Both the position numbers and the translations under genes were made by a program. From Deroplatys truncata (Eukaryota > Arthropoda > Insecta > Mantodea > Mantidae): a stretch of DNA of 64,000 nt. The notes beneath the pieces are model-generated. The model had not been told where the DNA came from, did not search any database, and saw only the letters and a list, made by a program, of their open reading frames with translations. Location: contig CM060989.1 in the NCBI GenBank assembly GCA_030765065.1, forward strand, positions 60,154,001 through 60,218,000, read 5' to 3'. Below, one piece after another: positions 1 through 11,047 of this stretch (position 1 is the first letter of the stretch; every line of letters begins with the position of its first letter).

Positions 1-1
1 A

Positions 2-469
2 ACGGCCATAGGACCTCAGCTGACAACATTGTCTCTTCATGTATGTGTTGTTGGGAATCTCTCACGTCTGGCTCAGCATTGCCCTGCATTAGAGAACCTC
101 TCACTGAAACGTGTTCGATATTTCGGTCCTAATGAACATACAGAGGCAGAATTTACTTCATTGAAGACTGTCCATTTAGAATGTAACCACTTTTGTAGTT
201 GGTGTCTGCTAACAAAGTCTCTTAGACTTAACAGCATGGCACTGTGTTACTATACAAGAGATGAAGAAAACAGCTGCCAGAGTAGATGTCTAAGAATTAA
301 TCAGTTTCCAAACCTAGAAGTATTTAATGCATGTAATTCCAATGCGGATGAAGCTCTTTCTGGACTTCTTAATGTGTGTTCGACTATTAAAGTAGTTAAA
401 GGCATAAAGAGATCAAGTTTAATAGAAGATATCAAAATGGTTTATCCATGGGTCCATTTCTGTTGCTGA
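2..469 (+). CDS. C-terminal exon of a leucine-rich-repeat protein (5' partial)
   Basis: The reading frame is open from the window edge (base 2) to a TGA at 467-469, so the gene starts to the left. The peptide shows degenerate leucine-rich repeats of the cysteine-containing/RNI type: LTTLSLHV, then LAQHCPALENLSLKRV, then FTSLKTVHLECNHF, then FPNLEVFNACNS and LSGLLNVCSTIKVV near the end. LRRs of this kind usually form a curved binding scaffold, often behind an F-box, but the N-terminus is outside the window so no F-box can be seen and no partner can be named. A TTG at 29 is internal, not a start. The gene lies on the same strand as the Nipped-B-like gene that begins about 20 kb downstream. I am confident it is coding, less so about the exact LRR subfamily. 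Confidence 0.7.
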   Translation, partial: TAIGPQLTTLSLHVCVVGNLSRLAQHCPALENLSLKRVRYFGPNEHTEAEFTSLKTVHLECNHFCSWCLLTKSLRLNSMALCYYTRDEENSCQSRCLRINQFPNLEVFNACNSNADEALSGLLNVCSTIKVVKGIKRSSLIEDIKMVYPWVHFCC

Positions 470-1331
470 GTTTTGCTTTATATTAACATTATATTAATCA
501 TACTTCTTCAGTTTAGTGTCTCAGCAAAATTCAACATTGGTTATTGAAAAATTGCATGCCACATAACTTCTCCATTTTCAAACATATTGAAAAATGCATA
601 TACAATTGAACCTCACTTATATATTATTCACCTCTATAGGCATTACACTTATGCACTAAATTTTTTAAGCACTTTTTCCACTATTATTATGTTTTTTGGT
701 TATACATTCTCTCATTCAGTATTATGTTTATCAATGGCAGCCGCTGAGGTATTCTATTGGCGGTAGCCAAACAGTGATGATAGGTACTTGAGTAGTGATA
801 GATGCTTGAAGTATCAATGACTTGACATGGAAACATCCTGATTTCTCAAATTAGAAATCAAGTAGGATACTTGAAACAATGAACCAGGTTTTCAAAAATG
901 GAAAACAAATATAATGCGTAGTTTTCATTATTATACACTTAATGTTACAAATAATGTTTAAAAACATAAAATAAATGGTGGGAATAACAATCAGTGCTAC
1001 CACATCCCTTTTAAAAATGAAAATGTTTCAAATCTAACCACAGTTTCAAGTAACCGCACTTTACAGTATGTGTGGTTTTGGTTTCTGTATAATGTACATT
1101 TCCTTTCCCTACTAGAGCAGTATAAAGCAGCAGGCATGTTGGGTGAGACACCAATGTTTTCAGAACACATTATTGCTGCTCAGGTGTTTAACAGGCAAAG
1201 AAAATTTCAACTTTTTTTTTTTTAAAACCAGTGTAAAGCATTAGTATTCTGAATTTTGTTTTAGTTTGAGTTATGAATACCAGTACTAGTATGCACGTAA
1301 GTATGCTAAATGGTGTATTATGTTTATTATT
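470..1331 (+). other. 3' flank of the LRR gene
   Basis: AT-rich DNA following the LRR stop codon. It probably holds the 3' UTR up to the AATAAA at 970-975. I see no further coding signal or repeat here other than short A/T runs. Confidence 0.4.
970..975 (+). terminator. candidate polyadenylation signal of the LRR gene
   Basis: AATAAA lies about 500 bases past the LRR stop codon and is the first canonical hexamer I find downstream. The assignment rests on motif and position only; in DNA this AT-rich the hexamer is also expected by chance. Confidence 0.3.
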
Positions 1332-1405
1332 TTTTTTATACTAAATAATACATAATTACTTTGAGTAATCTAATAAAACAATTTCAGGTCCATAAGGAAG
1401 TTCAG
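1332..1405 (+). repeat. left copy of a 74-bp direct duplication flanking R1 copy 1
   Basis: This block, ending in CATAAGGAAGTTCAG, recurs at 2279-2352 with two A/G differences by eye. The two blocks exactly bracket the R1 element between them, so they look like a very long target-site duplication or a local rearrangement at insertion. Confidence 0.8.
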
Positions 1406-2278
1406 ATTTTTACTTTCTCCACTACGTATAGTAAGTAGGGTTTTTACTTTCTCCACTACGTATAGTAAGTAGGGGAAGTATTGTATTCCACCCAAAAATT
1501 TGATACCGAGATTTCACCGGAAATATATGTTTTGAAACCCCTAAATCCAAAAAAAGCATTTTTGGAAACATGTCCGTGTGTGTGTGTGTCTGTGAACAGC
1601 ATAACTCAGAAACGAACAGTCGGATAAACACCAAACTTAGTATTTAGGTTCAGTATCTTCCAGAGATGCGACACGAAGGTTTTCAAGAAAATCCCCCCAC
1701 CCCAGATTACCCTTTACATGTAACATTTTTCGAAAATTTTAATTTTCTCAAAAATGGCTCAAACGATTTTGATTAAAATATCATATGTTTAAGATGTTAT
1801 GAGAAATGAAATGTATATCTCAAATTTTCTGGGAATGTCTCCAAAAGTATTCTTCATTGTAAACAACTTTTGCATAACTGGTAAACCATAAGAGATAGAC
1901 AAAATTTTACTACAGAAAAAGTGTAGATCGCATTGAAATACACAATTTTTGTCATATACATTTTTTTTGTTGAGTGAACCATTTTCGAGATATTGCTTTT
2001 TATTCCCTCAAATTTTCCAATACTTACACTTTTTCTCAAATTCGTTATTCATTTTTTTATGTCCTGGACATACAAAGAGAATGGAATGCGCCACATAGCA
2101 ACCAGCGTTAAAATATTTGACTATCGCTTAAAACCTACCATATTCCCCTTGCATCTACAAGAAAATTACCAATAAGATTGACATCTTGATTAACATGAAG
2201 CATATGGAGAATAAGCATTTGTAAAAATAGTTTGTACAAGAGTAGAGAAAGTTATGTGAGTGTAACACATCAGATTTT
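1406..2278 (+). mobile_element. R1 interspersed repeat, copy 1 (near full length)
   Basis: Member of the commonest repeat family in this window. It begins with TTTTTACTTTCTC near 1407, and this 34-base end is tandemly doubled (1407-1440 and 1441-1474). It then carries a short GT-rich tract (near 1576), the conserved phrase AACAGCATAACTCAGAAACG, an AT-rich body, and ends with AGTAGAGAAAGT followed by a short hairpin and CAGATTTTT. The 5' and 3' ends contain ACTTTCTCTACT-type inverted repeats. No transposase or reverse transcriptase is visible, so it should be non-autonomous. Superfamily unknown. Confidence 0.75.
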
Positions 2279-2352
2279 TTTTTTATACTAAGTAATACAT
2301 AATTACTTTGAGTAATCTAATAAAACAGTTTCAGGTCCATAAGGAAGTTCAG
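2279..2352 (+). repeat. right copy of the 74-bp direct duplication
   Basis: Partner of 1332-1405. The two differences are in CTAAGTAA versus CTAAATAA and AACAGTTT versus AACAATTT. The copy abuts the 3' end of R1 copy 1. Confidence 0.8.
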
Positions 2353-2436
2353 TTTTTTCGTTTATATATTATTTTAGCCACCTCCCTTTGAAAATGTATG
2401 ACTGAGGTTATTTTGTAAATTGAATATTATTGTGAT

Positions 2437-3427
2437 CACTAGACCTCTGAGTTTAGGCTAAATGCCAATTTTTTTACATGTACATATAAACTAAAACTAT
2501 TTAAATACCTTAACGTCTCATATAAAATATAAAGATACGGAAGGGGTTTTATGGCACCTAAAATTCCTATTTTAAGGTTTTAGACCCTAAAAGTGCCTAT
2601 TTTACCATTTGTGTTTAATAGATTTTTTCTCGTGCAGTAATGAAAGATAAAGTATAGTATTGATATTATGGGATTAGTTTGATTCAAAGTTTGAAATGGT
2701 TTGGTTGTAGGAATTAGACTTTCTGGGAAAATGACTGGTTTATTTTTTAACCTTAGTAGTGTCTTGTAGAAAGAGAAACAAAATACATGCCCCCTCTAGG
2801 TCTCTTTGTTATCCTTTGATGTTGGTCGGTCACTGCAATATGGCAGAAATGCCTTTCAAGTGGTGTATTTCCCATTGTTTCATGACTCATCCCCTTAATT
2901 AACTGTTGATATGCACTTATTTCCAAGATTTATCCATGTTTTCTCTGTTGTTTTTCAAATGTATTTCAAACAGTTCCTTTACATTGATATTCTTAACAAT
3001 ATGTTATGTTTTGCACCCCTTTGGGGGATGGCTCCATGTCAGCTCTAGAGCATTTAGGTCACAATGATATATCTGTAGTGTATGGTGTATTTGCACTGTG
3101 ATCTATTTAATTAGTTTTGATAGATCTGTTTTCACTTTCATAAACTCGTACTATGTATTAGCAACCATAAATTCATAATTGAAGACACAGTAAAATGTTT
3201 TTAGCCACAATAATTTATTAAATTTACTGGTTTTGTTATTGTGTAATTTGTAATGCTCACTAATTAATAGTTTTTTAAACTTTGAAGAAAGTGGAAATAC
3301 ATATTTGATGCATAAAATCTAATGTTTAGCTTGTGGATAGCATTTTTGGTGCCTATTTTTATAATTTGAGAGCCATTTTAAGTGCCTAAAATTGGTTTTT
3401 AACAGTCTAAAAACCTGAGGTCCAGTG
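2437..3427. mobile_element. hAT-like non-autonomous element
   Basis: The ends are imperfect inverted repeats: left CACTAGACCTCTGAGTTTAG and, read on the other strand, right CACTGGACCTCAGGTTTTTAG. Inside each end the phrase TTTTAGG(C)AC(C)T / GGTGCCTATTTT recurs in inverted form. The flanking 8-mers (attgtgat at 2429-2436, attactat at 3428-3435) agree at 5 of 8 positions, as expected for an old 8-bp hAT duplication. No intact transposase ORF is present. Placement in hAT is inferred from end sequence and target size. Confidence 0.5.
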
Positions 3428-4674
3428 ATTACTATTAAAGTGGTGTATTGTAAAAAGAGACACAATGTATGAACTAGCCAAACACAGCAGTTCAGGGAAA
3501 ATATAGTGGATATTCTAGGAATCACCTATAAGCAATTTATCAAGTTGTAATTACCAATTAGAATGTATGTTTCAATACTGCTGTAAATATATATAATACG
3601 CAGGTTTGTTGTATATAAATTTTTAATGTGTGATTTATGAAAAAAATGACACACATTAACTGATTTGTTCTGTGTGGATAGGTTATCAGAACTGCCACAA
3701 AAATTGTATATTACAGTCTAACACTTGAAAATTATTTATATTTAACTAGGGACCTATAAAAGTCTGTGTTATTTTGTGAAGAGCTCTGTCAGTTTTCATT
3801 GCTATTAAGTCTGCGTTGTTCATCAATAAATCCTTGGACTGTGAAAATAATAAGTAAATAGGTAAATAAGGTACCTACCTAATTGCTAAATGCTACCAAG
3901 CTATTCAACTACATAATATATATTGAGAGACAAAAAGGGAACAGGGTGTGCTAATAGGTACAAACAGAACAAACTTCACTCAAGTTGCTTTATTGTACTC
4001 TTGTATTTATTTTATATGCGCAACATCAAACTGAAAAATGTTAGTTTAAATTGCTATTGTGGCTAAATTATATCATATAAATTAGTTTTCTTATTACAAT
4101 CAACTGTATATTAAGAATTCCAAAAGTAATTTGCTAGGAATTCATGTATATAAGCCTGAAAGTGCTCTTGCAATAAATACATCCGGTAAAGGAATAGAAA
4201 TTAAATCCATAATGAGTTTGTGTAGAATTTAATACATTGTAAACTATTCCCTCAGTTTCCTATATGTTGTATTGCAAACTAAACTTTGAGGAGGGAATAA
4301 ATGCATGCTTAAGTAATTATAATAGATATTTAGATGTAATGCATTTAATGTAGTGTAATAATTGCAATAACTCATGTGGGTAACTCTGAATGTAGGGCGA
4401 GAGATAGGTGTGTATTTGTTACACGTCAGACGACTGAAACTTACAAATATATTTGCATTCAAGTTACATACACTATCATATGAATAGCATCACAATAAAA
4501 AGTGACATTTCATATTGCATAAAATCAGAACTAAAATGGAAAACAAATGAAAATGTGCCCCCCTTAATGTTCTGTGCATTTTATTAAAATACGTGTATTA
4601 TTTTCAAAGGTTCATTTTATCTTAATGGAATGGTTTGTTTAGGTCTTTACATCAGTACAAAGCACAGGAATACG
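3428..4674. other. AT-rich intergenic stretch
   Basis: I see no exon, RNA gene or convincing repeat boundary here. Short ORFs on both strands have no recognisable motif. Confidence 0.4.
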
Positions 4675-5235
4675 TGGAACATTTTCCATAATTCTTGATT
4701 TTTTTCATGGCTCTAATGATTTTGATTAAAATAGCATGTTTAAGATGCTTGAAAAGTAAAATGTATATCTTGAACGTTTTTACAAAGAGCTTGTGAAGTG
4801 CTCTTCATTCAGAATGAATTTTGTATCTTTCTCTGTAATTGGTAAATTTTAAGAAATGGAAAAAGGCCTACTACCCTAAACATGTATGTAGATCTCGTTA
4901 AAACATACAATTTATGTACAATTCTTTTGTAGTATTAACCATTTCATAATACCTTTTCTATGTTATTGGTTTGAATTTTCAAATGATTTATACTTTTTTT
5001 AAGTACTACGTCGTAATCCTTTTTCATGTACTTCTCATGTAAAGATTGGAATTTCAAATCCATCACATAGTGACCCGCTTTTTAAAGATTGGCCGTCGCC
5101 TCTGCCTCCTATATCCCTACAACCAAATGTTTAACAAAAGTGTTTCTGCAGACATCTCAATTAACAAGGAGGCAATCCTTTGTAAGAATAATTTTAGAAG
5201 AGTGGATAGTTAGTGAGTCAGGTGAATGTAACAGT
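4675..5235 (+). repeat. degraded R1 fragment
   Basis: The stretch follows the R1 body in order but with many substitutions: CTAATGATTTTGATTAAAAT, AAAATGTATATCTTGAA, GTAATTGGTAAA, TGTAGATCTCGTTAAAA, then the late part with GAATAATTTTAGAAGAGTGG. The R1 5' end is missing. It seems older than the other copies. Confidence 0.55.
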
Positions 5236-5664
5236 CGTTTTTGAAATCAGTAGTATAGAAGTGGGTGTTCTAGCACTAAATCTGGGTTTGAACAGGAAAC
5301 GGTTCTTAATTTGCATACTGCCCCTCTTTGTAACTCCACAATTCCCCCCGTATCCTGAGTGTCCAATGAGCTAGTTCGCGGTAGTTGTGTTGTCTGTTGC
5401 GTTTTTCATTCATAGGTGGAGGTAATCGCCCTCATTTTATATACCAAAGAAGTCGACGGTTGAACTAGCAAGACTATTTTCGAGACCCGAGCACTGTTAA
5501 TTTACACGTTAAGAATAAAGTGGCCTTGTTATATTTTTTTACGCACTACAAAAATTTAAGACAAGTTGTTGGTTTATTATATGCTATGTATCTCGACATT
5601 GGATTAAAATTCATTAATATAATTTCCATGCCAACATGTAAAATAAAGTGGAGCAAACGAAATG

Positions 5665-7127
5665 CACTGGTCTGCAAAACCTAAGGACGAAAGTAATCTT
5701 CTCATGCTGTGACACTGACAAGTAACAGCTCAATGAAACTTGAATCATACATAGAGGGAACTGCTACAGTAGGCAACTAAACGAAATAAGCAATGAAACG
5801 AACAGAAATGCCTTTTTTATTCATAGACCATAAGCTGCACTAAAGCCAATACGACATGATGGTTCTCTAGATTTACAGAAACGGATATATGGTGATAAAA
5901 GGGCGTATGGTCACCACGGACAGAAATGCATGCTCTGCATCGTACTCCCATGCTGGCCATAAGGTTGGTAAGCAGTTGTGGCAGGGCGTTCCATTCCTCT
6001 ACCAGCGCTGTTGATCACTGTTAGATGGTTCATTGGTGCATGTGAATGTGTCTCCCCAAAGCATCCCACACGTGTTCGATGGGATTTGAATCGGGGGAAC
6101 GGGCAGGCCAGTCCATTTGCCTAATATCCTCTCGTTCCAAGAGATCCTCCACCTGCGCTGTTCGACCTGGTCGCGCATTGTCTTCCATAAAAATGAAGTC
6201 AGGGCCGACTGCGCCCCTGAAAAGACGCCATGGGGAAGGACAGTATCACAATAACGTCGACCAGTGAGCGTACCGTGTTCAAAGATTTGGAGGTCGGTGT
6301 GCCCATGCAAAATTATACCTCCCCAAACCATAACACCCGGACCACCAAAACGATTATGTTCGTGGGTTCATTACGTGTTCCCACCTCTCGCCAGATGAGG
6401 GTACGTCGAGAATCACTACTAAGACTGAATCTGCTCTCATCCGACAAGAGCACGCTACCCCATTCCTCGGTCCAATTTCGATGCTCTTGGGACCATCGCA
6501 AACGGTGCCGCGGATGTCAATGGAACACAACGTACTGGCCATCGGGCAAAGAGACCATCTCTATGGTCGCCGTGCCACTGTGTATAGTGAGATTACGTGC
6601 CTATCTGTCCTGTTAAATGCGGTTTCAATTGCAACCTCTGTTTAGTGTGGATTGCTTGCCTGTTGCACAATGTAGTGGTCTCTGCTGCTGTAGTTGAGCG
6701 TGGTCGACCACCACTTCTCCTTGGGACAGCAGTGCCTGCGGTTTGGAAGGTTTCCCATGCGCATGAAACAATGCTGTGAGCAATTCCAAACTCCTGAGCA
6801 ACACTAGTCACACGTCACCTTTCTTCCTGTTTCCCGATGATTCTTCCCCGTGTGAAGTCAGCCAAATGGTGTCTACGGGTCATGTGCAATGAAGAACACT
6901 ACAGTGCACCGTAAACAGCTCGCTAATTGCCACACCCCATTTTCTCCGGTTTCGTCGTCCTGTGTTGCGGGACAGACCCATTTGGCGCTATAGGCTCGCT
7001 ACACCAGCTTTCTGTGTACGTGTGAGAGACCTCTGGCAACATGCTCCCGCACCTTCATCTACTTCTATCAAGTAGTTCATTTGTAATGTTACATTACCCA
7101 TTTCGTCCTTAGGTTTTGCACACAGTG
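5665..7127 (-). mobile_element. Tc1-like DNA transposon, inactive
   Basis: Terminal inverted repeats match over about 27 bases: left CACTGGTCTGCAAAACCTAA and right, on the other strand, CACTGTGTGCAAAACCTAA, both continuing GGACGAAA. The length of about 1.46 kb is normal for Tc1-like elements. The right flank reads TA; the left TA is mutated. Unlike the mariners farther right, it lies in a CpG-rich belt and keeps many CpGs. Confidence 0.85.
5990..7080 (-). pseudogene. Tc1-like transposase pseudogene
   Basis: Read on the minus strand in shifting frames. The HTH region comes first (phrases DTIWLTSHGEESS, ATGKQSTLN near 6,880-6,620). Then the DDE catalytic core follows: VLLSDESRFSLSSDSRRT with the first Asp near 6,440, then IWREVGTRNEP and VWGGIILHGHTDLQIFEHGT (6,400-6,270), then the second catalytic Asp in a MEDNAR-like phrase near 6,185, then the PIEHVWDALG-like end near 6,080-6,050. 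Frameshifts and stops separate these blocks, so no functional enzyme can be made. The order and wording of motifs identify the DD34E Tc1 group; the identification is secure even though the gene is dead. Confidence 0.85.
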
Positions 7128-10100
7128 TATGAATTCGCATTAAAATTGGCAGAGGGATGCATTGCGTTATGGTTTGCTCTATATTAACATCAGAATTAAA
7201 TCTGATTGTTTAATTAATCTGCGTATAAAACTTAAAAACAATGAGGACATTTGACATGAATTCGGATATTAATTTGAGAGGAATGCACTGCTGTACTGCG
7301 ATGTGCTCTTAACTTGAAAAAAATGTGTACCTCGCTCATATTTTCCCCCATCTTGGTGCCCAATTTGTTGCATACTTCAACTGTATTTTAAACTCAATGT
7401 GTACAAAACATTGTTCAGAAAACCTTATTTTAAAAATAACGAAGTATTATTAGAATTATAACTGTGATATGAAAACTAGGAACATAGTGACGTTTAAAAA
7501 GGAGGTTGCACTAACATACATGAAAAACAATTTACGAAAGTTGTAGTGACGAAATCCAAGGTTTATTTGTGACAAAATAAGTACAATCATGCTGAGCTCC
7601 GAGGCGGTAAAAGGTATATACATATTTAAGAAACTTGGTAGTTGAAACAATTTATGCTTTATGGAGTTTACATAAACTAGGATTAGCGTGATGTTTAAAA
7701 CATAAATGCACACTGAGATATACATAAGTACATTTTAAAAACAAATGATCCACGAAACTTGTAATGAGGACATCAATGCTGAAAAAAATTTACTTTTTCG
7801 GTAATTGTTTAAAAAAGACAATTTTTTAAAACCTTTTTGGTTTTGTTGATTTACGTTTTCGGAATGTTCCTTAAACATAAGTCCCAACTGCTGTTTCAGG
7901 ATGAAACGCCTTTTAAAAAAGTTTGCAACACAGTACGATTTAGTGGTAGAGGCATTGTAGAGTGTAAGTGCATACACTAATGACTGTCGAAACTAAGCCA
8001 AGCCACTGTCTCCGCTTAAATCGAGCGCGCAAATTCACAGCTGGACGGGTGCAGTCTGTAGTATTCCCCGAAAGCAGGGGAACCGCTTACAGTTTCTGCA
8101 GCCTAACAGCCTCTTCAGTATAGCATGTGAGGTATCTTCTCTTCCTCTTTGTCTTGGATTGCCATTAAAAATAATCTAGTATTCGAGAATTGTATTTTTA
8201 TGCATCTGCTACAGCGCTATATCTCGCAGTAAAACAGCAAGCTGTTGCATTAAATTTATTGAAAAGCCGTTTTGGGGCAAAAAGGCTGTGAGTGGATTAC
8301 AGAAACCATATTTTCACACTGACTAAATATAGGCATTCATAAGAGACTGCACGTTGCGAAGACGATGTTTAGTGTTGAGCACAGTCTAAAGTGAATATTT
8401 CAACATCGTTGAGAACACGGTTTAACCTCCACATACATACTGTAATGCGAAATTTGATCCTGCACGCAAGGGATCACGTTAACCCTATCACTATATGGGA
8501 TTAGTATCTGAGAAATACATTGGAAGTTAGAAGACATCCTCTACGTCGTAACCTTCTACCTTATGATAGCAATGCGTTTGAATTATATGAAATTGAATTC
8601 AAAGTAAGCTTTCGCTTCTCGAAGGAAACTATGGGGAATATTCTGCGAGATCGGGTGTCTCTTACAGCACGATAGGAGAGGTTCATTGCCCACGACAATT
8701 CAATTTCTTCTGACACTAGAGGTCTTGACAACAGTAGTATTTTATGCTATAAATAGTGACATCAATAACGTTGATGCATCGACCCAATGGGAGTAAAACA
8801 AATCTTGCATTACATTTATATAGATTATACCTTTAAATTCTGTATTTGAAGAATGTAGGTGCCTAGAGAATTAGTGTGTTGTTTGAAATAACTTGTGTTA
8901 TGTATACAATACTTAACTCGTGTCGGTGCACATTAGGTTAGAAATCTACTAAATGTTTTATAATAATGGTTATTCCTTTGAAATAGATATGTATTTACCA
9001 GTTTTTACGCTTCATTCCAACTTGTCTTACAGTTATAAAAGCAATTAGTAATCTTGCAGAAATGTTGTTTTATTTATTAGTTTAAAATATTATGCTGGAG
9101 CTCCTGAGAAATAAAGAAAACCAAAAGAAATGTTTTGCGTCTTATTTCTGTAATCAAACTAGGTTTTTATCTTTTATTATATTCTGTTCTCATCCATGGT
9201 TAGGTAATATTTAAAGCGCATGATGTACTAATTTTGGTGAAATTTTAAACCTATGTTGTTTTCAGTGTTAATTCATTAGCCCACTGTTTGCCATTAGCTG
9301 AATTAAAAAAGAAAGTTAGTCAGGTTCATAAGCGTCACAAGAAGTTCAGTGAAAGCAGACGAACATCTGAAATAGAAAATTTTTAAACCCATTTATAACC
9401 CATGCGTTAAATTAACGAGTCTTTGAATAGACACCTTGATAAGGTGCGACAGGAGCCCTCTCCCCGTTTTCAAAAAGGGCGTTGTAAAGGTATAATCTAT
9501 TTAAACTAAATTGTTTTCCTCCAGGCACTTGTATAGTGTGTACCTAACCCTTTCCCGAAAGACTGGAAGAATTCACTGCAGTATAGATGGTTATTTCAAG
9601 AGTAATCACAAGACGATTCGCATTAGAATAAATGTGCTCCACTTTGGTTGGAACTTGGCGGAGCTCTCCCTATACAGTGACTAGTTTCATCTATGCTGTC
9701 AATGTAAATGGGACGAGCTTTGCTATGTTTAACTGTACATTCTCATAACATGTCTAATTGCTTAACTATTTTAGAGATTTTCTTTACACCGAAAAGGAAT
9801 TGTTTGAATAATTTGTGGGTGGAAATTTACTATTCAACCGTATATGCAGTAAAATAGTAACATAGTTTAAAACATGTCAATTGATCACGAGATTTATAGA
9901 CTGTTGTACTGGACTTCAATGGCTTTCTGGTACAGAGAGATGATACCCATTAAATAAGTACCTTTAAATATGTATTCCGCCTGTTTATGATGTATTCTGT
10001 TGGTTGCTAAAGGCAATTGTTGACATTTTCAGGATACATATGTATTTCAGTATGTATAAAGGAGATGCTTAATGGTTTATAAATGCGTTACATGGTGTGC

Positions 10101-10161
10101 TTGACTCCGCCTACTGAGTGGCTTAGCCAGAAACATTAAATGGTTATGAATAGGGATCCAT
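7128..10161. other. CpG-richer intergenic stretch without visible genes
   Basis: No exon with a family match, no RNA gene and no repeat boundary found. CpG dinucleotides are clearly denser than in the Nipped-B-like introns, most obviously at 7,981-8,100 (eight CpGs counted in 120 bases). It could contain the promoter or a 5' untranslated exon of the downstream gene, but nothing in the sequence proves it. Confidence 0.4.
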
Positions 10162-11047
10162 GTTTACTTTCTCTACTGTACACAGTAGATAGAGAAGTTG
10201 TTGGATCTCAACCAAAATTTCGATATCGATATTTCACCGGAAATACGTGTTTTGAGTCCGCTGAATAAAAAAAAGGATTTTTATAAAAAGGTCCGCGCGT
10301 GAGCCTGTGTGTATGTGAACAGCATAACTAAAAACGAGACGTTGGATGAATACCAACTTGATATTTAGGTTCAGTTCCTTCCAAAGGTGCGAGACGGAGA
10401 TTTCAAGGAAAAACTCCCACCCGAAGCTACCCTTTAAATTGCACATTTTTCGAAATTTTTTATTTCTAAAAAATTCTTCTAATGACAGTAATTAAAATAC
10501 CATGTATTAAAGTTAATTGAATGGCAAATAAAATGTATATCTTGAATTTTCTGGGAATATCCTGTGAAGTCCTTTTCATTCTGAAGGAAACTTGTATAAT
10601 CTTATACAATTTGTAAACGTTAAGCGAAAGACGAAGACGTACTACGCAAAAAATGTAAATCTCTTTGTAACACACGGTTTATTTCAAATAATTTTTGTGC
10701 CATCGGTCATTTCCAAGATATCCGTTATTAATAGTGTGAATTATTCAATACTTAACCATTCTTTTAAAGTCCTGTCGGTCCTGTGGATTTTTAGTTATTT
10801 CTCGCGATGTCATGGAAAGAATACGGAATTTTAAGGTCAGTATATAGCGTCCACTTCTAAACATTTGACTACCGCTATTCCCTTTGTATCTATAATGAAA
10901 TATGTAGTGCAGCTATTTTCGGAAAGGTTTATCTCGATTAAAATGAAGTAGATAGGAAAATAAACTTTAGTAAAAATAATTTGTATATCCAATAATAAAT
11001 GATAAAGAGTAGAGAAATTCATATGAATGTTACACATACGAATTTTT
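10162..11047 (+). mobile_element. R1 interspersed repeat, copy 2 (diverged, near full length)
   Basis: Starts TTTACTTTCTCTACTG and ends AGTAGAGAAATTCATATGAA...CACATACGAATTTTT. Internal phrases match copy 1 (TTTCACCGGAAATACGTGTT, GAACAGCATAACT, TTTAGGTTCAGT, AATAAAATGTATATCTTGAA). Substitutions are frequent, so it is an older insertion. Confidence 0.7.

Noticed and set aside
1422-1634. Minus-strand ORF recurring in several R1 copies (VKSRY.IFGW phrase)
   Set aside because: It recurs because R1 is repeated. It spans the GT tract and 5' end, has no domain, and is disrupted in other copies, so I do not treat it as a real protein.
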